The notes under the pieces were generated by a model. That model saw only the letters and a list, made by a program, of their open reading frames with translations. It did no database searches and was not told the DNA's origin. The position numbers and the translations under genes were made by a program. Positions 24,720 to 33,625 of a stretch of 50,762 bases of DNA are shown piece by piece; position 1 is the stretch's first letter, and the number at the start of each line of letters is the position of its first letter. The DNA comes from Chloroflexota bacterium (GTDB lineage Bacteria > Chloroflexota > Dehalococcoidia > Bin125), in contig VXQZ01000051.1 of NCBI GenBank assembly GCA_009838735.1, forward strand, positions 2,949 to 53,710, given 5' to 3'.

Positions 24720-25967
24720 TCAGGTGGCCAGCAAGGGGAGTTCGTCGCCGGCCTCGGCCTGGTGAGGCATGAGAATCAATGCCGCGTTCTGACCGTGCGC
24801 TCCGTAGGCAGCGGTGGCCGTGCCGACGATCCGGTCCTCGTAGAGCTTCGGGACGAACCCCAACCGGCAGGCGATGTCTTCCTGTTCGAAGGTGGCGTGC
24901 GGCGGAATCTGGCGTTTGTCAGCGATCTGAGCGGCGGCGACGGCGCCGAACGCGCCCGACGCGCCGACCGTGTAGCCGATGTTCGGCGTCACAGCCGTGG
25001 CGTACATGTCGAGCGTTCGGCGGCCAAAGGCCCGCTCGATCACGTCGGTCTCGCGCTCGTCGCCTCGTGGTGAGCCCAGACCTGCGGTCACAATCACATC
25101 GACATCTGCGGGAGCGATTTCGCCGCCCAACAGCGCGTCTCCGGTCGCTCGTCGCGCGACCTCGACGTCGGTCGGCGCCTGTCCATCGCCCATGGGCCCA
25201 GAGGTGAGCGCCTCGCCGGCGATCTCCGCATAGATGTGGACGCCTCGCTGCGTGGCCAGTTGCCGGTCCTCGAGCATCAGAGCTGCTGCGCCTTCGCCCA
25301 GGATCATGCCCTGACGTTGGGCATCGAACGGGCGTTGCCCCCGGTGGTCGTCGGTGGGATCGAGCAGGCCGGACGATTCATAGGCGTTCCAGATCTCGGG
25401 CTGCAGCGGCGCCTCAGCCCCGATCGCCAGGGCGGCGCGCATGACCCCGGATCGAATCAGTTGGGAAGCCAGCACGATCGAGGCCAGACCCGATGCGCCG
25501 CCCATCGAGACCGTGAAGACCGGTCCGGCGATGTTCAGTCCGACGGAGGCGCCGGACAGTCCCGAGCCCAGCGCGGCCCAGCCGTCGCCTGCTGCGGGGT
25601 GCCCGATCCCGGTCACCGCACCGACCGCGAAGGCGTTCTGCTGGTTGAACTCAATGCGCGCGTCGGTCTGCGCCTGGATGGCGGCATCGAGCGCCAACTG
25701 CGACGCGCGATCCATCCGGGCCAGCAGCCAGTCCGGAACCCCGGACGGACCCTGCCAGGTCGACTCGACCTGTCCGGCCGCCGCCGCTCGTGGCGCGTCG
25801 AAGGTACTCAGCGCCGACGTGCAGACCCGACCTTCGCTGATCGCGGACCAGAAGTCGGACGCGCCGCCTCCCGCTGCCGAGATTGCGCCCACACCTGTGA
25901 TGACGACTCGCCGCCGCTCACCCGCTGCCTCGTCGAAGAGACCACGATGCGATGCGCCGCTGACCAT
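24720..25967 (-). CDS. Ketosynthase homologue lacking the Cys-His-His triad
   Basis: A 415-residue thiolase-fold protein that follows the FabF/KAS II layout: RRVVITGVGAISAAGGG at the N-terminus, RPFDAQRQGMILGEGAAALMLED, PRGDERETDVIERAFG, VGASGAFGAVAAAQIAD and NAALIL at the end. The catalytic positions do not match an active enzyme. The TACxx cysteine is Gly157 (VSMGGASG), the first His of NAHGTSTP is Ala295, and the second His of TGHLLGAAG is Tyr332; the conserved active-site Lys is also absent. It may act as a chain-length-factor-like partner or a structural subunit. No active ketosynthase is encoded nearby. It is transcribed away from hrcA. Confidence 0.88.
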   Translation of the reverse strand: MVSGASHRGLFDEAAGERRRVVITGVGAISAAGGGASDFWSAISEGRVCTSALSTFDAPRAAAAGQVESTWQGPSGVPDWLLARMDRASQLALDAAIQAQTDARIEFNQQNAFAVGAVTGIGHPAAGDGWAALGSGLSGASVGLNIAGPVFTVSMGGASGLASIVLASQLIRSGVMRAALAIGAEAPLQPEIWNAYESSGLLDPTDDHRGQRPFDAQRQGMILGEGAAALMLEDRQLATQRGVHIYAEIAGEALTSGPMGDGQAPTDVEVARRATGDALLGGEIAPADVDVIVTAGLGSPRGDERETDVIERAFGRRTLDMYATAVTPNIGYTVGASGAFGAVAAAQIADKRQIPPHATFEQEDIACRLGFVPKLYEDRIVGTATAAYGAHGQNAALILMPHQAEAGDELPLLAT

Positions 25968-26043
25968 ATCTCCAGCCTCTCAACGTCCGCTACGGCGAGT
26001 GGGTCAACATGTTCTGTCGACCATGCAGGCGCATTGATTTCCT

Positions 26044-26072
26044 TTGCCGATTCCTGGAAACGCTGCTACGCT
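26044..26072 (+). promoter_or_regulatory. Probable sigma-70-type promoter of hrcA operon
   Basis: TTGCCG (26044-26049) and TACGCT (26067-26072) are separated by 17 bases and match the -35 and -10 consensus at 4 and 3 of 6 positions. Transcription would begin near the left arm of the CIRCE element, the usual arrangement for HrcA repression. The match is moderate, so this is a proposal. Confidence 0.4.
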
Positions 26073-26079
26073 AACCCCG

Positions 26080-26106
26080 TTAGCACTCTCCTGCTGAGAG
26101 TGCTAA
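26080..26106. promoter_or_regulatory. CIRCE operator, HrcA binding site
   Basis: TTAGCACTC (26080-26088), nine bases, GAGTGCTAA (26098-26106): a perfect match to the canonical CIRCE inverted repeat. HrcA binds it at normal temperature and releases on heat shock. It lies 48 bases before the hrcA start and should control hrcA-grpE-dnaK, and possibly dnaJ-prmA. Confidence 0.97.
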
Positions 26107-26154
26107 ACGAAGCCTAACGGAGATTTCAGAACGGAACACGACTCGATACGAGCC

Positions 26155-27240
26155 ATGACTTCCGAACAGTTGTCAGACCGACGCGCCGGCATATTGCAGC
26201 TTGTCATTCAGGACTACATCGAGACCGCCACGCCAGTTGCGTCGCGCCATGTAGTGGAGAAGTACGCCTTGCCGGCGTCGGCAGCCACGATACGTCATGA
26301 AATGCATGCCCTCGAGCAGGGCGGATATCTGACCCATCCTCACACGTCTGCCGGTCGAGTGCCGTCAAACCGTGGCTACCGACACTTCGTCCAGTCGCTG
26401 ATGGGGCACGCCGAGCTTGGACTGGCCGAGCAGGCGCAGGTCAGGCACCAGTTCTTCCAGGCCGCTCCTTCGGTCGAGGAATGGGTCGAACTGGCGGCCA
26501 CCGTGCTTGCCCGTTCGTTGGGCCTGCTGGTGATCGTCGCGCCGCCGCACCCCGAGCGGCTACGCGTCCGCCAGGTGGAGCTGATTTCGCTGAACGAACT
26601 CCTCGTGCTGATGATCGTTGTGGTCCAGGAAGCGCGGATGATTCGTCAGCTGATGCCGTTGCCCCAGCCGATCGAGGTGGATGAGCTGGACGATCTGTCG
26701 ACCCGGTTGTCGTGGATGCTGCGCGGCCGCTCGGCGCCCGATGTCCGTGAGGCAGCGCGCTTGGCGATCGAGACGCCCGACACCCATCCGGTTGAACATT
26801 TCGTCCTGGAGACGCTGGCCCAGGTGCTCGATCGCGATGCCCAACGCGCCGGAGTGCCGTCAATCGCCGGTCTGGGCGGGATGATGGCGCAACCGGAGTT
26901 CCAGCAGGAACCAGAGCGCTCGCTCGAGTTGATCGAGCTGGTCGACCAGCATGCATCGGAAGACCTGATTCCTCCGTCGGTGATCGATGAGGTCACGGTT
27001 GACGGGGGTATGCACGTGTTGATCGGCGACGATCACCCGACCGAGCTGTTGCACGATTGTTCCCTGGTCCTGGCGCCCTATCACTCCACCACCACGGCGC
27101 CAAGCTCGCCGGAGATTCCGGGCTACGTCGGCGTGATCGGTCCGACGCGGATGAACTACCCGCGCAGCATCGCCGCAGCCCGCTTTTACTCGCGTCTGCT
27201 CCAGGAGATGATCGACGCCGTCTACGGAGTCAATCGATGA
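26155..27240 (+). CDS. hrcA: Heat-inducible transcription repressor HrcA
   Basis: A 361-residue repressor that binds CIRCE and depends on GroE for activity in studied species. Seen: an N-terminal winged-helix domain with ASAATIRHEMHALEQGGYLTHPHTSAGRVPSNRGYRHFV, the core signature, then a GAF-like dimerisation domain. The C-terminal block reads VLIGDDHPTELLHDCSLVLAPY and GYVGVIGPTRMNYPRSIAAARFYSRLL. A perfect CIRCE stands just upstream, so it probably controls itself. Its stop overlaps the grpE start (ATGA). Confidence 0.97.
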   Translation: MTSEQLSDRRAGILQLVIQDYIETATPVASRHVVEKYALPASAATIRHEMHALEQGGYLTHPHTSAGRVPSNRGYRHFVQSLMGHAELGLAEQAQVRHQFFQAAPSVEEWVELAATVLARSLGLLVIVAPPHPERLRVRQVELISLNELLVLMIVVVQEARMIRQLMPLPQPIEVDELDDLSTRLSWMLRGRSAPDVREAARLAIETPDTHPVEHFVLETLAQVLDRDAQRAGVPSIAGLGGMMAQPEFQQEPERSLELIELVDQHASEDLIPPSVIDEVTVDGGMHVLIGDDHPTELLHDCSLVLAPYHSTTTAPSSPEIPGYVGVIGPTRMNYPRSIAAARFYSRLLQEMIDAVYGVNR

Positions 27241-27836
27241 GCGACGAGAGCCAGTCGGCCGAGCAGGTTGACGAAGTCCTCGAGTCGGCCGACGAAGGGG
27301 TCGGCACCGCCAACTCCACCGACGACCTGGAGTCTCTGCGCGAGGAGTCGGCGCGGCACTATGCCGGCTGGCAGCGGGCCCAGGCCGACTACGAGAATCT
27401 CAAACGCCGCTCGGCGCAGGACGTCCGCGATCGGGTGCAGCAATCTCAGCAGGCGATCTTGCTCGATCTGCTCGACCTGGCAGACGACTTCGAGCGCGCG
27501 AATCGCGAGGCGCCGGCGGACGCGACCGATTCCGATGATCCCTGGCGACAGGGAGTGGAGCTGATTTCGCAGAAGCTCAATGCGCTGCTCCTACGTCAGC
27601 AGGTCAGGCGAATCGAGACTGTGGACCAGAGTTTTGATCCCGAGTTCCACGAAGCGGTCGGGCAGCTGCCCGGGACGCACGACGAGATCGTCGCGGTGTT
27701 GCGAACCGGCTACACCGTCGGCAACCGCGTCCTGCGGGCGACGCAGGTGATGGTTGGCGACGGTTCAATCGCAGCAGCAACACCTGCAGGAGCATCAGAC
27801 CAACCAGACGAAGCAGAAGACGAAGCTAGCGAGTAG
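27237..27836 (+). CDS. grpE: Nucleotide exchange factor GrpE
   Basis: A 199-residue co-chaperone that releases ADP from DnaK. Seen: an acidic disordered N-terminus ([20 protein letters not shown]), a long coiled-coil helix ([25 protein letters not shown]), and the C-terminal beta domain with the family signature [40 protein letters not shown]. An acidic tail ends in DEAEDEASE. The start at 27237 overlaps the hrcA stop by four bases. The frame is open further upstream, but this start fits the family and the overlap. Part of the CIRCE-controlled operon. Confidence 0.96.
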   Translation: MSDESQSAEQVDEVLESADEGVGTANSTDDLESLREESARHYAGWQRAQADYENLKRRSAQDVRDRVQQSQQAILLDLLDLADDFERANREAPADATDSDDPWRQGVELISQKLNALLLRQQVRRIETVDQSFDPEFHEAVGQLPGTHDEIVAVLRTGYTVGNRVLRATQVMVGDGSIAAATPAGASDQPDEAEDEASE

Positions 27837-27846
27837 GAGCACTCTC

Positions 27847-29739
27847 ATGCCCGGACGAGTCATTGGCATTGACCTCGGCACCACCAACTCTGCCGTCGCC
27901 GTCATGGAAGGCGGCGAACCGACCGTGATCCCGAACGCCGAAGGCAATCGCACCACCCCATCCGTCGTGGCGCTGACCAAGACCGGTGAACGGATCGTGG
28001 GCACGGCCGCCAAGCGCCAGGCCGTGACCAACCCCGAAGACACACTGTTCTCGGTCAAACGCCTCATGGGCCGCCGGTTCGAGGATCCGAACGTGCAGGG
28101 CGCGGTTGGCCGGCTGCCGTATCGCGTTGACGCTGCCGAGAACCACGATGCCCGTGTGTCGATGGGCGGCAACCCCTATTCACCGCCGGAGATCGCGGCC
28201 ATGGTGCTGCAGAAGCTCAAGGCCGACGCCGAGGCGTACTTGGGCGAGACGGTCAACGAGGCGGTCATCACCGTCCCCGCTTACTTCGACGACTCGCAGC
28301 GCAACGCGACCAAGGACGCCGGCCGGATCGCCGGGCTCAATGTGCTGCGGATCATCAACGAGCCGACAGCCGCCTCGCTGGCCTATGGCCTGGAGAAGAC
28401 GGAAGATCACTACATCGCTGTCTACGATCTCGGCGGCGGCACCTTCGACATCTCGATCCTCGAGCTGGGCGAGGGCACCTTCCAGGTCCGATCGACCAAC
28501 GGCAACACGTTCCTCGGCGGCGACGACTTCGACCAGCGCCTGATGGATTACCTGGTCGACGCGTTCCGTAAGGAGCAGGCCATCGATCTGTCGCAGGACC
28601 GGATGGCGCTGCAACGGCTCAAGGAAGCCGCCGAGCGGGCCAAGGTCGAGCTCTCGACCACGCAGTCGACCGAAATCAACCTGCCCTACATCACCGCCGA
28701 CGCCTCCGGTCCCAAGCACTTCACCCACACGCTGACTCGTGCCCAGATCGAGCAACTCGTGCTCGATCTGGTCGAAAGCACGCTCGAGCCGTGCCGCAAC
28801 GCGCTCGACGACGCCGGGATCACTCGCGACCAGGTGGACGAGGTCGTGCTCGTCGGCGGACAGACGCGAATGCCGCTGGTCCAGCAGAAGGTGGAACAGT
28901 TCTTCAACAAGGAACCGCACCGCGGCGTCAATCCGGATGAGGTCGTGGCGCTCGGCGCCGCGATCCAGGCCGGCGTCCTGCGCGGCGAAGTCAAGGACGT
29001 GTTGCTGCTCGACGTCACCCCGCTGACGCTGGGGATCGAGACGCTGGGTGGGGTCTCAACCCCGTTGATTCCCAGGAACACGACGATTCCGACTTCGAAG
29101 TCGCAGGTCTTCTCAACCGCCGCTGACAATCAGTCGCAGGTCGAGATTCACGTGCTCCAGGGCGAACGAGAGATCGCCGGCGGCAACAAGTCGCTGGGCC
29201 GCTTCATCCTCGACGGCATCCTGCCGGCACCGCGCGGCATGCCGCAGATCGAGGTCACCTTCGACATCGACGCCAACGGCATCCTCAACGTTGGCGCTCA
29301 GGACAAGGGCACCGGCAAGGAACAGCGGATTACCATCCAAGGTTCGTCCGGACTCTCGGATGACGAGATTGCGGCGATGCAGCGCGACGCCGAGGAACAC
29401 GCGGAAGAAGACAAGCGCATTCGCGAGCTGGCCGAGGTCCGCAACCGCGCCGAGACGACAGCCTATGAGGCGGAGAAAGTGCTGAGCGACCAGGAAGACA
29501 AGATCGACGACGACCTCAAGGCCGAGATGCAGGGCAAGATCGAGACGCTCCGCGGCACGCTCGAGTCGGAGGACGCGGCCCCGATCCAGTCAGCCCTTGA
29601 CGACCTCAACACGACCTTGATGAAGGTTGGAGAGAAGATCTACGGCCAGCAGGAACCCGCCGGGGCCACCGCCGACGCAGGCGGAGCCGCGCCGCCGCCG
29701 GACGACGACACAGTCGAAGGCGAGTTCCGCGAGGTGTAG
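27847..29739 (+). CDS. dnaK: Chaperone protein DnaK (Hsp70)
   Basis: A 630-residue Hsp70. The N-terminal ATPase domain has the phosphate-1 motif [31 protein letters not shown], the phosphate-2 motif [13 protein letters not shown] and the adenosine motif [14 protein letters not shown]. The substrate-binding domain begins after [16 protein letters not shown] helical lid and an acidic tail ending [12 protein letters not shown] follow. ATG 27847 has TAGGAG upstream and begins right before the conserved core; an upstream in-frame extension is rejected. It stands 10 bases after grpE and is regulated with it by CIRCE. Confidence 0.98.
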   Translation: MPGRVIGIDLGTTNSAVAVMEGGEPTVIPNAEGNRTTPSVVALTKTGERIVGTAAKRQAVTNPEDTLFSVKRLMGRRFEDPNVQGAVGRLPYRVDAAENHDARVSMGGNPYSPPEIAAMVLQKLKADAEAYLGETVNEAVITVPAYFDDSQRNATKDAGRIAGLNVLRIINEPTAASLAYGLEKTEDHYIAVYDLGGGTFDISILELGEGTFQVRSTNGNTFLGGDDFDQRLMDYLVDAFRKEQAIDLSQDRMALQRLKEAAERAKVELSTTQSTEINLPYITADASGPKHFTHTLTRAQIEQLVLDLVESTLEPCRNALDDAGITRDQVDEVVLVGGQTRMPLVQQKVEQFFNKEPHRGVNPDEVVALGAAIQAGVLRGEVKDVLLLDVTPLTLGIETLGGVSTPLIPRNTTIPTSKSQVFSTAADNQSQVEIHVLQGEREIAGGNKSLGRFILDGILPAPRGMPQIEVTFDIDANGILNVGAQDKGTGKEQRITIQGSSGLSDDEIAAMQRDAEEHAEEDKRIRELAEVRNRAETTAYEAEKVLSDQEDKIDDDLKAEMQGKIETLRGTLESEDAAPIQSALDDLNTTLMKVGEKIYGQQEPAGATADAGGAAPPPDDDTVEGEFREV

Positions 29740-29828
29740 GAGTTGCGACAGGCGCCTCGTATTGAGGCAAGGCATGACGGTACCCTGACGCCAACTCCCA
29801 ACTCCACGCCAAACGAAGAAACGGCCTG

Positions 29829-30953
29829 ATGGCTCAATCCGACGACTTCTATGAGATTCTTGGCCTCTCTCGAGAGGCGTCGCAGGATGAGATCCGTCGA
29901 TCGTTTCGCAAGCTGGCGATGGAGCATCACCCCGACCGGGTAACCGATCCGGCGCAGAAGGAGGCCTCGGAGGCCAAGTTCAAGCGCATCGCGGCGGCCT
30001 ACGAGGTGCTCTCCGATGCCGAGAAGAAGGCCAAGTACGACCAGTACGGCTCGGTCGGCGCCTTCGCCCAGGGCACGGGTTTCGAGGGCTTCGACTTCGG
30101 CGGCTTTGGCGACATCTTCGACGCCTTCTTCGGCGGACGCCGCGCTGCCGGTCCGATCCGCGGCGGTGACCTGCGGATCCAGATCGAGCTCGATTTTGAA
30201 GAGGCCGTATTCGGCTGCGAGGAAGAGATTCGCGCCTCGCGGCTGGAACACTGTACGGTCTGCGGCGGTTCGGGCGGCGAGCCAGGCACCCAGCGCGTCG
30301 TCTGCCAGCCATGCGGCGGTTCAGGCGAGTTGCGGCGCACGCAGAGCAATGTCTTTGGGCGGTTCGTCAACGTCGCGCCCTGTGAGCCCTGCGACGGCGA
30401 AGGCACGGTGATCGAGCATCCCTGCAAAGCCTGCGGAGGCATCGGCCGCGAACAGCGCAACCGGCGGCTCAAGGTCAAGATCCCCGCCGGCGTGACCGAC
30501 GGAGCGCAGATGCGGCTCTCCGGCGAGGGCGACGCGGGCCTGCGGGGAGGCCCGGCCGGCAACCTGTACGTCGACATCAATGTCCGCGCGCACGAGACGT
30601 TCATCCGCGACGGCAACGATTTGATTCTGCCGCTGCACGTGAACGTGGCGCAGGCGGTGCTTGGGTCCGAGGTGCAGATCCCCGGCATTGACGGTCATGC
30701 GCAGCCGCTCAACGTCCCGGCCGGGACTCAACATGGGCACGAGTTCCGCCTCCGGGGCCAGGGCGTCCCGCATCTGCGCGGCCGCGGGCGTGGCGATCTG
30801 CGCGTGCACGTTGTGGTTGAGATACCTACCAAGTTGTCGAGCCAGCAGCGCGAGCTGTTTGAGCAGCTCGCCGAGGAACTCGATGTACCCACCTCCTCAG
30901 GCGGTGAGGAAGACGGCGTCTTTTCGCGCATCCGCGGAGCGTTCTCCAATTAG
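29829..30953 (+). CDS. dnaJ: Chaperone protein DnaJ (Hsp40)
   Basis: A 374-residue type I Hsp40 that stimulates DnaK ATPase. Seen in order: a J domain (residues 1-70) with HPD in MEHHPDRV, a Gly/Phe-rich linker (FEGFDFGGFGDIFDAFFGG), a zinc-finger domain with four C-x-x-C-x-G-x-G repeats (CTVCGGSG, CQPCGGSG, CEPCDGEG, CKACGGIG), then the C-terminal substrate-binding domains with NVPAGTQHGHEFRLRGQGVPHLRG. It follows dnaK after an 89-base gap. Its TAG stop overlaps the apparent ATT start of prmA, which suggests translational coupling. Confidence 0.98.
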   Translation: MAQSDDFYEILGLSREASQDEIRRSFRKLAMEHHPDRVTDPAQKEASEAKFKRIAAAYEVLSDAEKKAKYDQYGSVGAFAQGTGFEGFDFGGFGDIFDAFFGGRRAAGPIRGGDLRIQIELDFEEAVFGCEEEIRASRLEHCTVCGGSGGEPGTQRVVCQPCGGSGELRRTQSNVFGRFVNVAPCEPCDGEGTVIEHPCKACGGIGREQRNRRLKVKIPAGVTDGAQMRLSGEGDAGLRGGPAGNLYVDINVRAHETFIRDGNDLILPLHVNVAQAVLGSEVQIPGIDGHAQPLNVPAGTQHGHEFRLRGQGVPHLRGRGRGDLRVHVVVEIPTKLSSQQRELFEQLAEELDVPTSSGGEEDGVFSRIRGAFSN

Positions 30954-31857
30954 TCGCACGCCAACCCTGCTTCGGGTCTCGATCGCCGTCGATGCGTCAC
31001 AGGTTGAGTTCGCCGTCGCTGCCTGGGAGCTGGTCGGGGTCTACAACTCGAGCGTCGAGTACCTGCTGGACGAACCAACCGAAGAACCCTGGCCCGGCCA
31101 CGACGACCGCACCGAGCGTGCGGAAGTGGTCGGCTATCTGACTGTCGACCAGTGGAGTGAGATCGAGCCGGCACTGCGCGCATCGGCGGCGCAACTGCTG
31201 TCGGAACAGCAAGTCCTCGCAGTCAAGAGGTTGCCGGATCGCGACTGGCGTACAGCCTGGCATGAGCATTTCGAGATCGTGCGGGTCCCCGGCCCCCGAA
31301 CCATCGTTGTCCGCCCGCCCCACATTCCGTACGAAGCCAGTGCAGACGAGGCAGTGATTGACCTCGTTCCGGGACTTGCCTTCGGTACCGGGCAGCATCA
31401 GTCGACGAGGCTTTGTCTTGGTCTGTTAGCGGAACTGATCGAAGGCGGAGAACGCGTTCTGGACGTTGGGACCGGAAGCGGCATTCTGGCCGTCGCGGCC
31501 GCGAAACTTGGCGCGGCGTTGGTCGTCGCGACCGACATCGACCCGGTGGCCGTGGATGCCGCCCGCCAAACGATACGGCAGAACCGGCTCGCCGACCGCG
31601 TTCAAGTTTCAGAAGGTTCCATCCCGACGGCAGAACGGTTCGATCTCGTGGTCGCGAACCTCACGGCCGACTTGCTGCAGTTCCTGGCCGAAGATCTGGC
31701 AAGCGCACTGATACCGGGCGGCAGACTGATCGTCAGCGGATTGATCGCCTCACGGCAGGATGAGGTAGCGGCTGCCCTGAGCAACAGGTGTCTGCAGCTT
31801 CAGACTGTCCGCACTGAAGACGAATGGCGCGCGCTGCTTCTTGGCGCCGCCTCGTAG
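30949..31857 (+). CDS. prmA: Ribosomal protein L11 methyltransferase, probable ATT start
   Basis: A protein of about 302 residues that methylates ribosomal protein L11 with S-adenosylmethionine. The N-terminal substrate domain starts LRVSIAVDASQVEFAVAAWELVG, followed by WRTAWHEHFEIVRV. The methyltransferase domain has the PGLAFGTGQHQSTRLCLG signature, motif I VLDVGTGSGILAVAAAKLGA, and DLVVANLTADLLQFLA. No ATG, GTG or TTG lies near the family's usual start. ATT at 30949, overlapping the dnaJ stop and preceded by GGAG about nine bases away, fits best. An ATG at 30883 inside dnaJ would add 22 unrelated residues; CTG 30967 is another option. The dnaJ-prmA order is conserved in many bacteria. Confidence 0.88.
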   Translation: MSRTPTLLRVSIAVDASQVEFAVAAWELVGVYNSSVEYLLDEPTEEPWPGHDDRTERAEVVGYLTVDQWSEIEPALRASAAQLLSEQQVLAVKRLPDRDWRTAWHEHFEIVRVPGPRTIVVRPPHIPYEASADEAVIDLVPGLAFGTGQHQSTRLCLGLLAELIEGGERVLDVGTGSGILAVAAAKLGAALVVATDIDPVAVDAARQTIRQNRLADRVQVSEGSIPTAERFDLVVANLTADLLQFLAEDLASALIPGGRLIVSGLIASRQDEVAAALSNRCLQLQTVRTEDEWRALLLGAAS

Positions 31858-31871
31858 AGCAAGCTTCCTGG

Positions 31872-32651
31872 TTACCACGCTGGCGAGGCGCCGCCGTCAA
31901 TGTTGATCGCGCAGCCGGAGATGAAACTGGCCGCTCCCGAGGCGAGGAAGACGATCATGTTGGCTGCCTCCTCGGAGGTGCCGATCCGCTTGACCGGAAT
32001 CCGTTCGCCGACGCTGTCGAGGAATTCTTCGTACGTCGCGTCGGGCATCTGCGCCTCGTGGAAGCCGTGCCACTGGGCCGAATCGACTGACCCGATGCAG
32101 GCCGCGTTGACGAGAATCTGGTCGGCCGCGACTTCCTTGCTCAGCGCCTTGGTCATGGCCAGACCGGCGGCGCGCGAAGCTGCCGTGGGCATCGAGCCTG
32201 CGCCGGGCGTCTTGCAGCCGATGTTGAGCAGGTTGACGATACGTCCGCCGCCACGCTCTCGCATCGATGGCGCGCAGAGCTTGGCCAGGCGGATCGCCCC
32301 GTAGAGCTTGAGGTCAAGGTCGACCGCCCAGGTTGCGATGTCATGCGACTCGATCATCCCTGATGACGACTGGCCGGCGTTGTTGATCAGGATGTCGACG
32401 CCGCCGAAGCGCTCGATTGTGGCCGCCACAAGCCGCTCGCAGTCCTGGTCAGATGTGACATCCATCGACATCGCCAGACAGTCGCCGCCGACCGCTTCGA
32501 CAGCCGCCTGCGCCTCGTCGAGCGGGCCCTGACGCCGAGCCCCGATCGCGACGCTGGCGCCTTCCTGAGCGAACAGGATCGCCGTAGCCCGTCCAATGCC
32601 CTCTGAACCGCCGGTGACAATCGCCACCTTGCCCTTGAGTCCGAGATCCAT
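31872..32651 (-). CDS. SDR-family protein with atypical active site
   Basis: A 259-residue short-chain dehydrogenase/reductase fold. The N-terminal Rossmann motif TGGSEGIG (13-20), MDVTS and the NNAG strand (90-93) point to NAD(P) binding, and the C-terminus ISGCAINIDGGASPAW is typical. The catalytic Y-x-x-x-K is replaced by Thr156-A-A-S-Arg160 (MPTAASRAAG), and the usual catalytic Ser position falls in the altered segment NLLNIGCK. Ordinary SDR chemistry is therefore unlikely. ATG 32651 has GGGGGA before it and is preferred over ATG 32663. The gene sits on the opposite strand between prmA and rsmE, genes usually adjacent. Confidence 0.87.
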   Translation of the reverse strand: MDLGLKGKVAIVTGGSEGIGRATAILFAQEGASVAIGARRQGPLDEAQAAVEAVGGDCLAMSMDVTSDQDCERLVAATIERFGGVDILINNAGQSSSGMIESHDIATWAVDLDLKLYGAIRLAKLCAPSMRERGGGRIVNLLNIGCKTPGAGSMPTAASRAAGLAMTKALSKEVAADQILVNAACIGSVDSAQWHGFHEAQMPDATYEEFLDSVGERIPVKRIGTSEEAANMIVFLASGAASFISGCAINIDGGASPAW

Positions 32652-32776
32652 GAGATCCCCCATCCCTTGTTTGCTCTGAACCTGTCCGCGCGGAAGTAGT
32701 ACAGTTTCTGTCCCAGCGGAGTCTAATGCTCGATCTCGGTGATGCCCCGGATCGATTCTGAGAAGAGCTCGGCGCG

Positions 32777-33580
32777 ATGACCCGGCACTACGACGATCCG
32801 GCGATGGACGATGATCGAGCGATCGGGCTCGTGCCCCGGTACTTCCTCGACGAGTCCACGCGAGTTGAGGATGACGCGATCACGATCAGCGGCGGCAAGG
32901 CGAATCGTCTCAAGCGCGTGATGCGGATCCGCCGCGACGACGCCCTGGAACTGGTCCACCCCATCACCGATCGTCTCTACCGCGCCTCGGTTGAGCGGGT
33001 CACGCGAGACGACGTCATTTGCCGGATTGAGGAGAGCCGAGCGCTGCAGCCGCTGCCCCCGCCGCGCATCGTCATTTCTGCTTCCCTGATTCGTCCGCAG
33101 CGATACGACTTCATGATCGAGAAAGCGACCGAGCTGGGTGTCGATGAGATCCGCCCGGTCTGGTCGCAACGGGCAATCATTCGCGGCGACGCGGCGCAGC
33201 GGCTACACCGCTGGCGGCGATTGGCTACAGAGGCCGCCGAACAGTGTCGTCGCGAGTACCGACCCGAAATCCACGCGCCGGTCGAAGTGGTGGATCTGAT
33301 CCAGGAAGCCGCAGGGCCGAACACGTTGCGCCTGCTCGCTTCGGCGCTCGAGCCGGATCAACGCATCGCGCCGATCTTTCAGCAGCGTCGCGACGACGGT
33401 CTGCCCGAACCCGATCCGGTGCATCTGTTGATCGGTCCCGAGGGCGGTTACACGCCCGAGGAGGCCGAACTGGCCCGCAACCACGGCTGGCAACCGTTCT
33501 CGCTCGGCAACCGGCCCTTGAGAGCCGAAACAGCGGCAATCATCGCCATTGCGCTCACGCTGGAGGCGGCACGATCGTAG
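32777..33580 (+). CDS. rsmE: 16S rRNA m3U1498 methyltransferase RsmE
   Basis: A 267-residue SPOUT-class enzyme methylating N3 of U1498 in 16S rRNA. Seen: an N-terminal PUA-like domain with GGKANRLKRVMRIRRDDALELV, then LIRPQRYDFMIEKATELGVDEIRPVWSQRAI, EAAEQCRREYRPEI, and the trefoil-knot SAM site LLIGPEGGYTPEEAELA and SLGNRPLRAETAAIIAIAL. The length is slightly above typical because of a short N-terminal extension (MTRHYDDPAMDDDRA). An internal ATG at codon 10 is possible. It is separated from prmA by the opposing SDR gene. Confidence 0.95.
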   Translation: MTRHYDDPAMDDDRAIGLVPRYFLDESTRVEDDAITISGGKANRLKRVMRIRRDDALELVHPITDRLYRASVERVTRDDVICRIEESRALQPLPPPRIVISASLIRPQRYDFMIEKATELGVDEIRPVWSQRAIIRGDAAQRLHRWRRLATEAAEQCRREYRPEIHAPVEVVDLIQEAAGPNTLRLLASALEPDQRIAPIFQQRRDDGLPEPDPVHLLIGPEGGYTPEEAELARNHGWQPFSLGNRPLRAETAAIIAIALTLEAARS

Positions 33581-33625
33581 GGCGGTCGCTGCTCCGAGTC
33601 GAAGCGAATGTCGAGGTGCCCCGAC

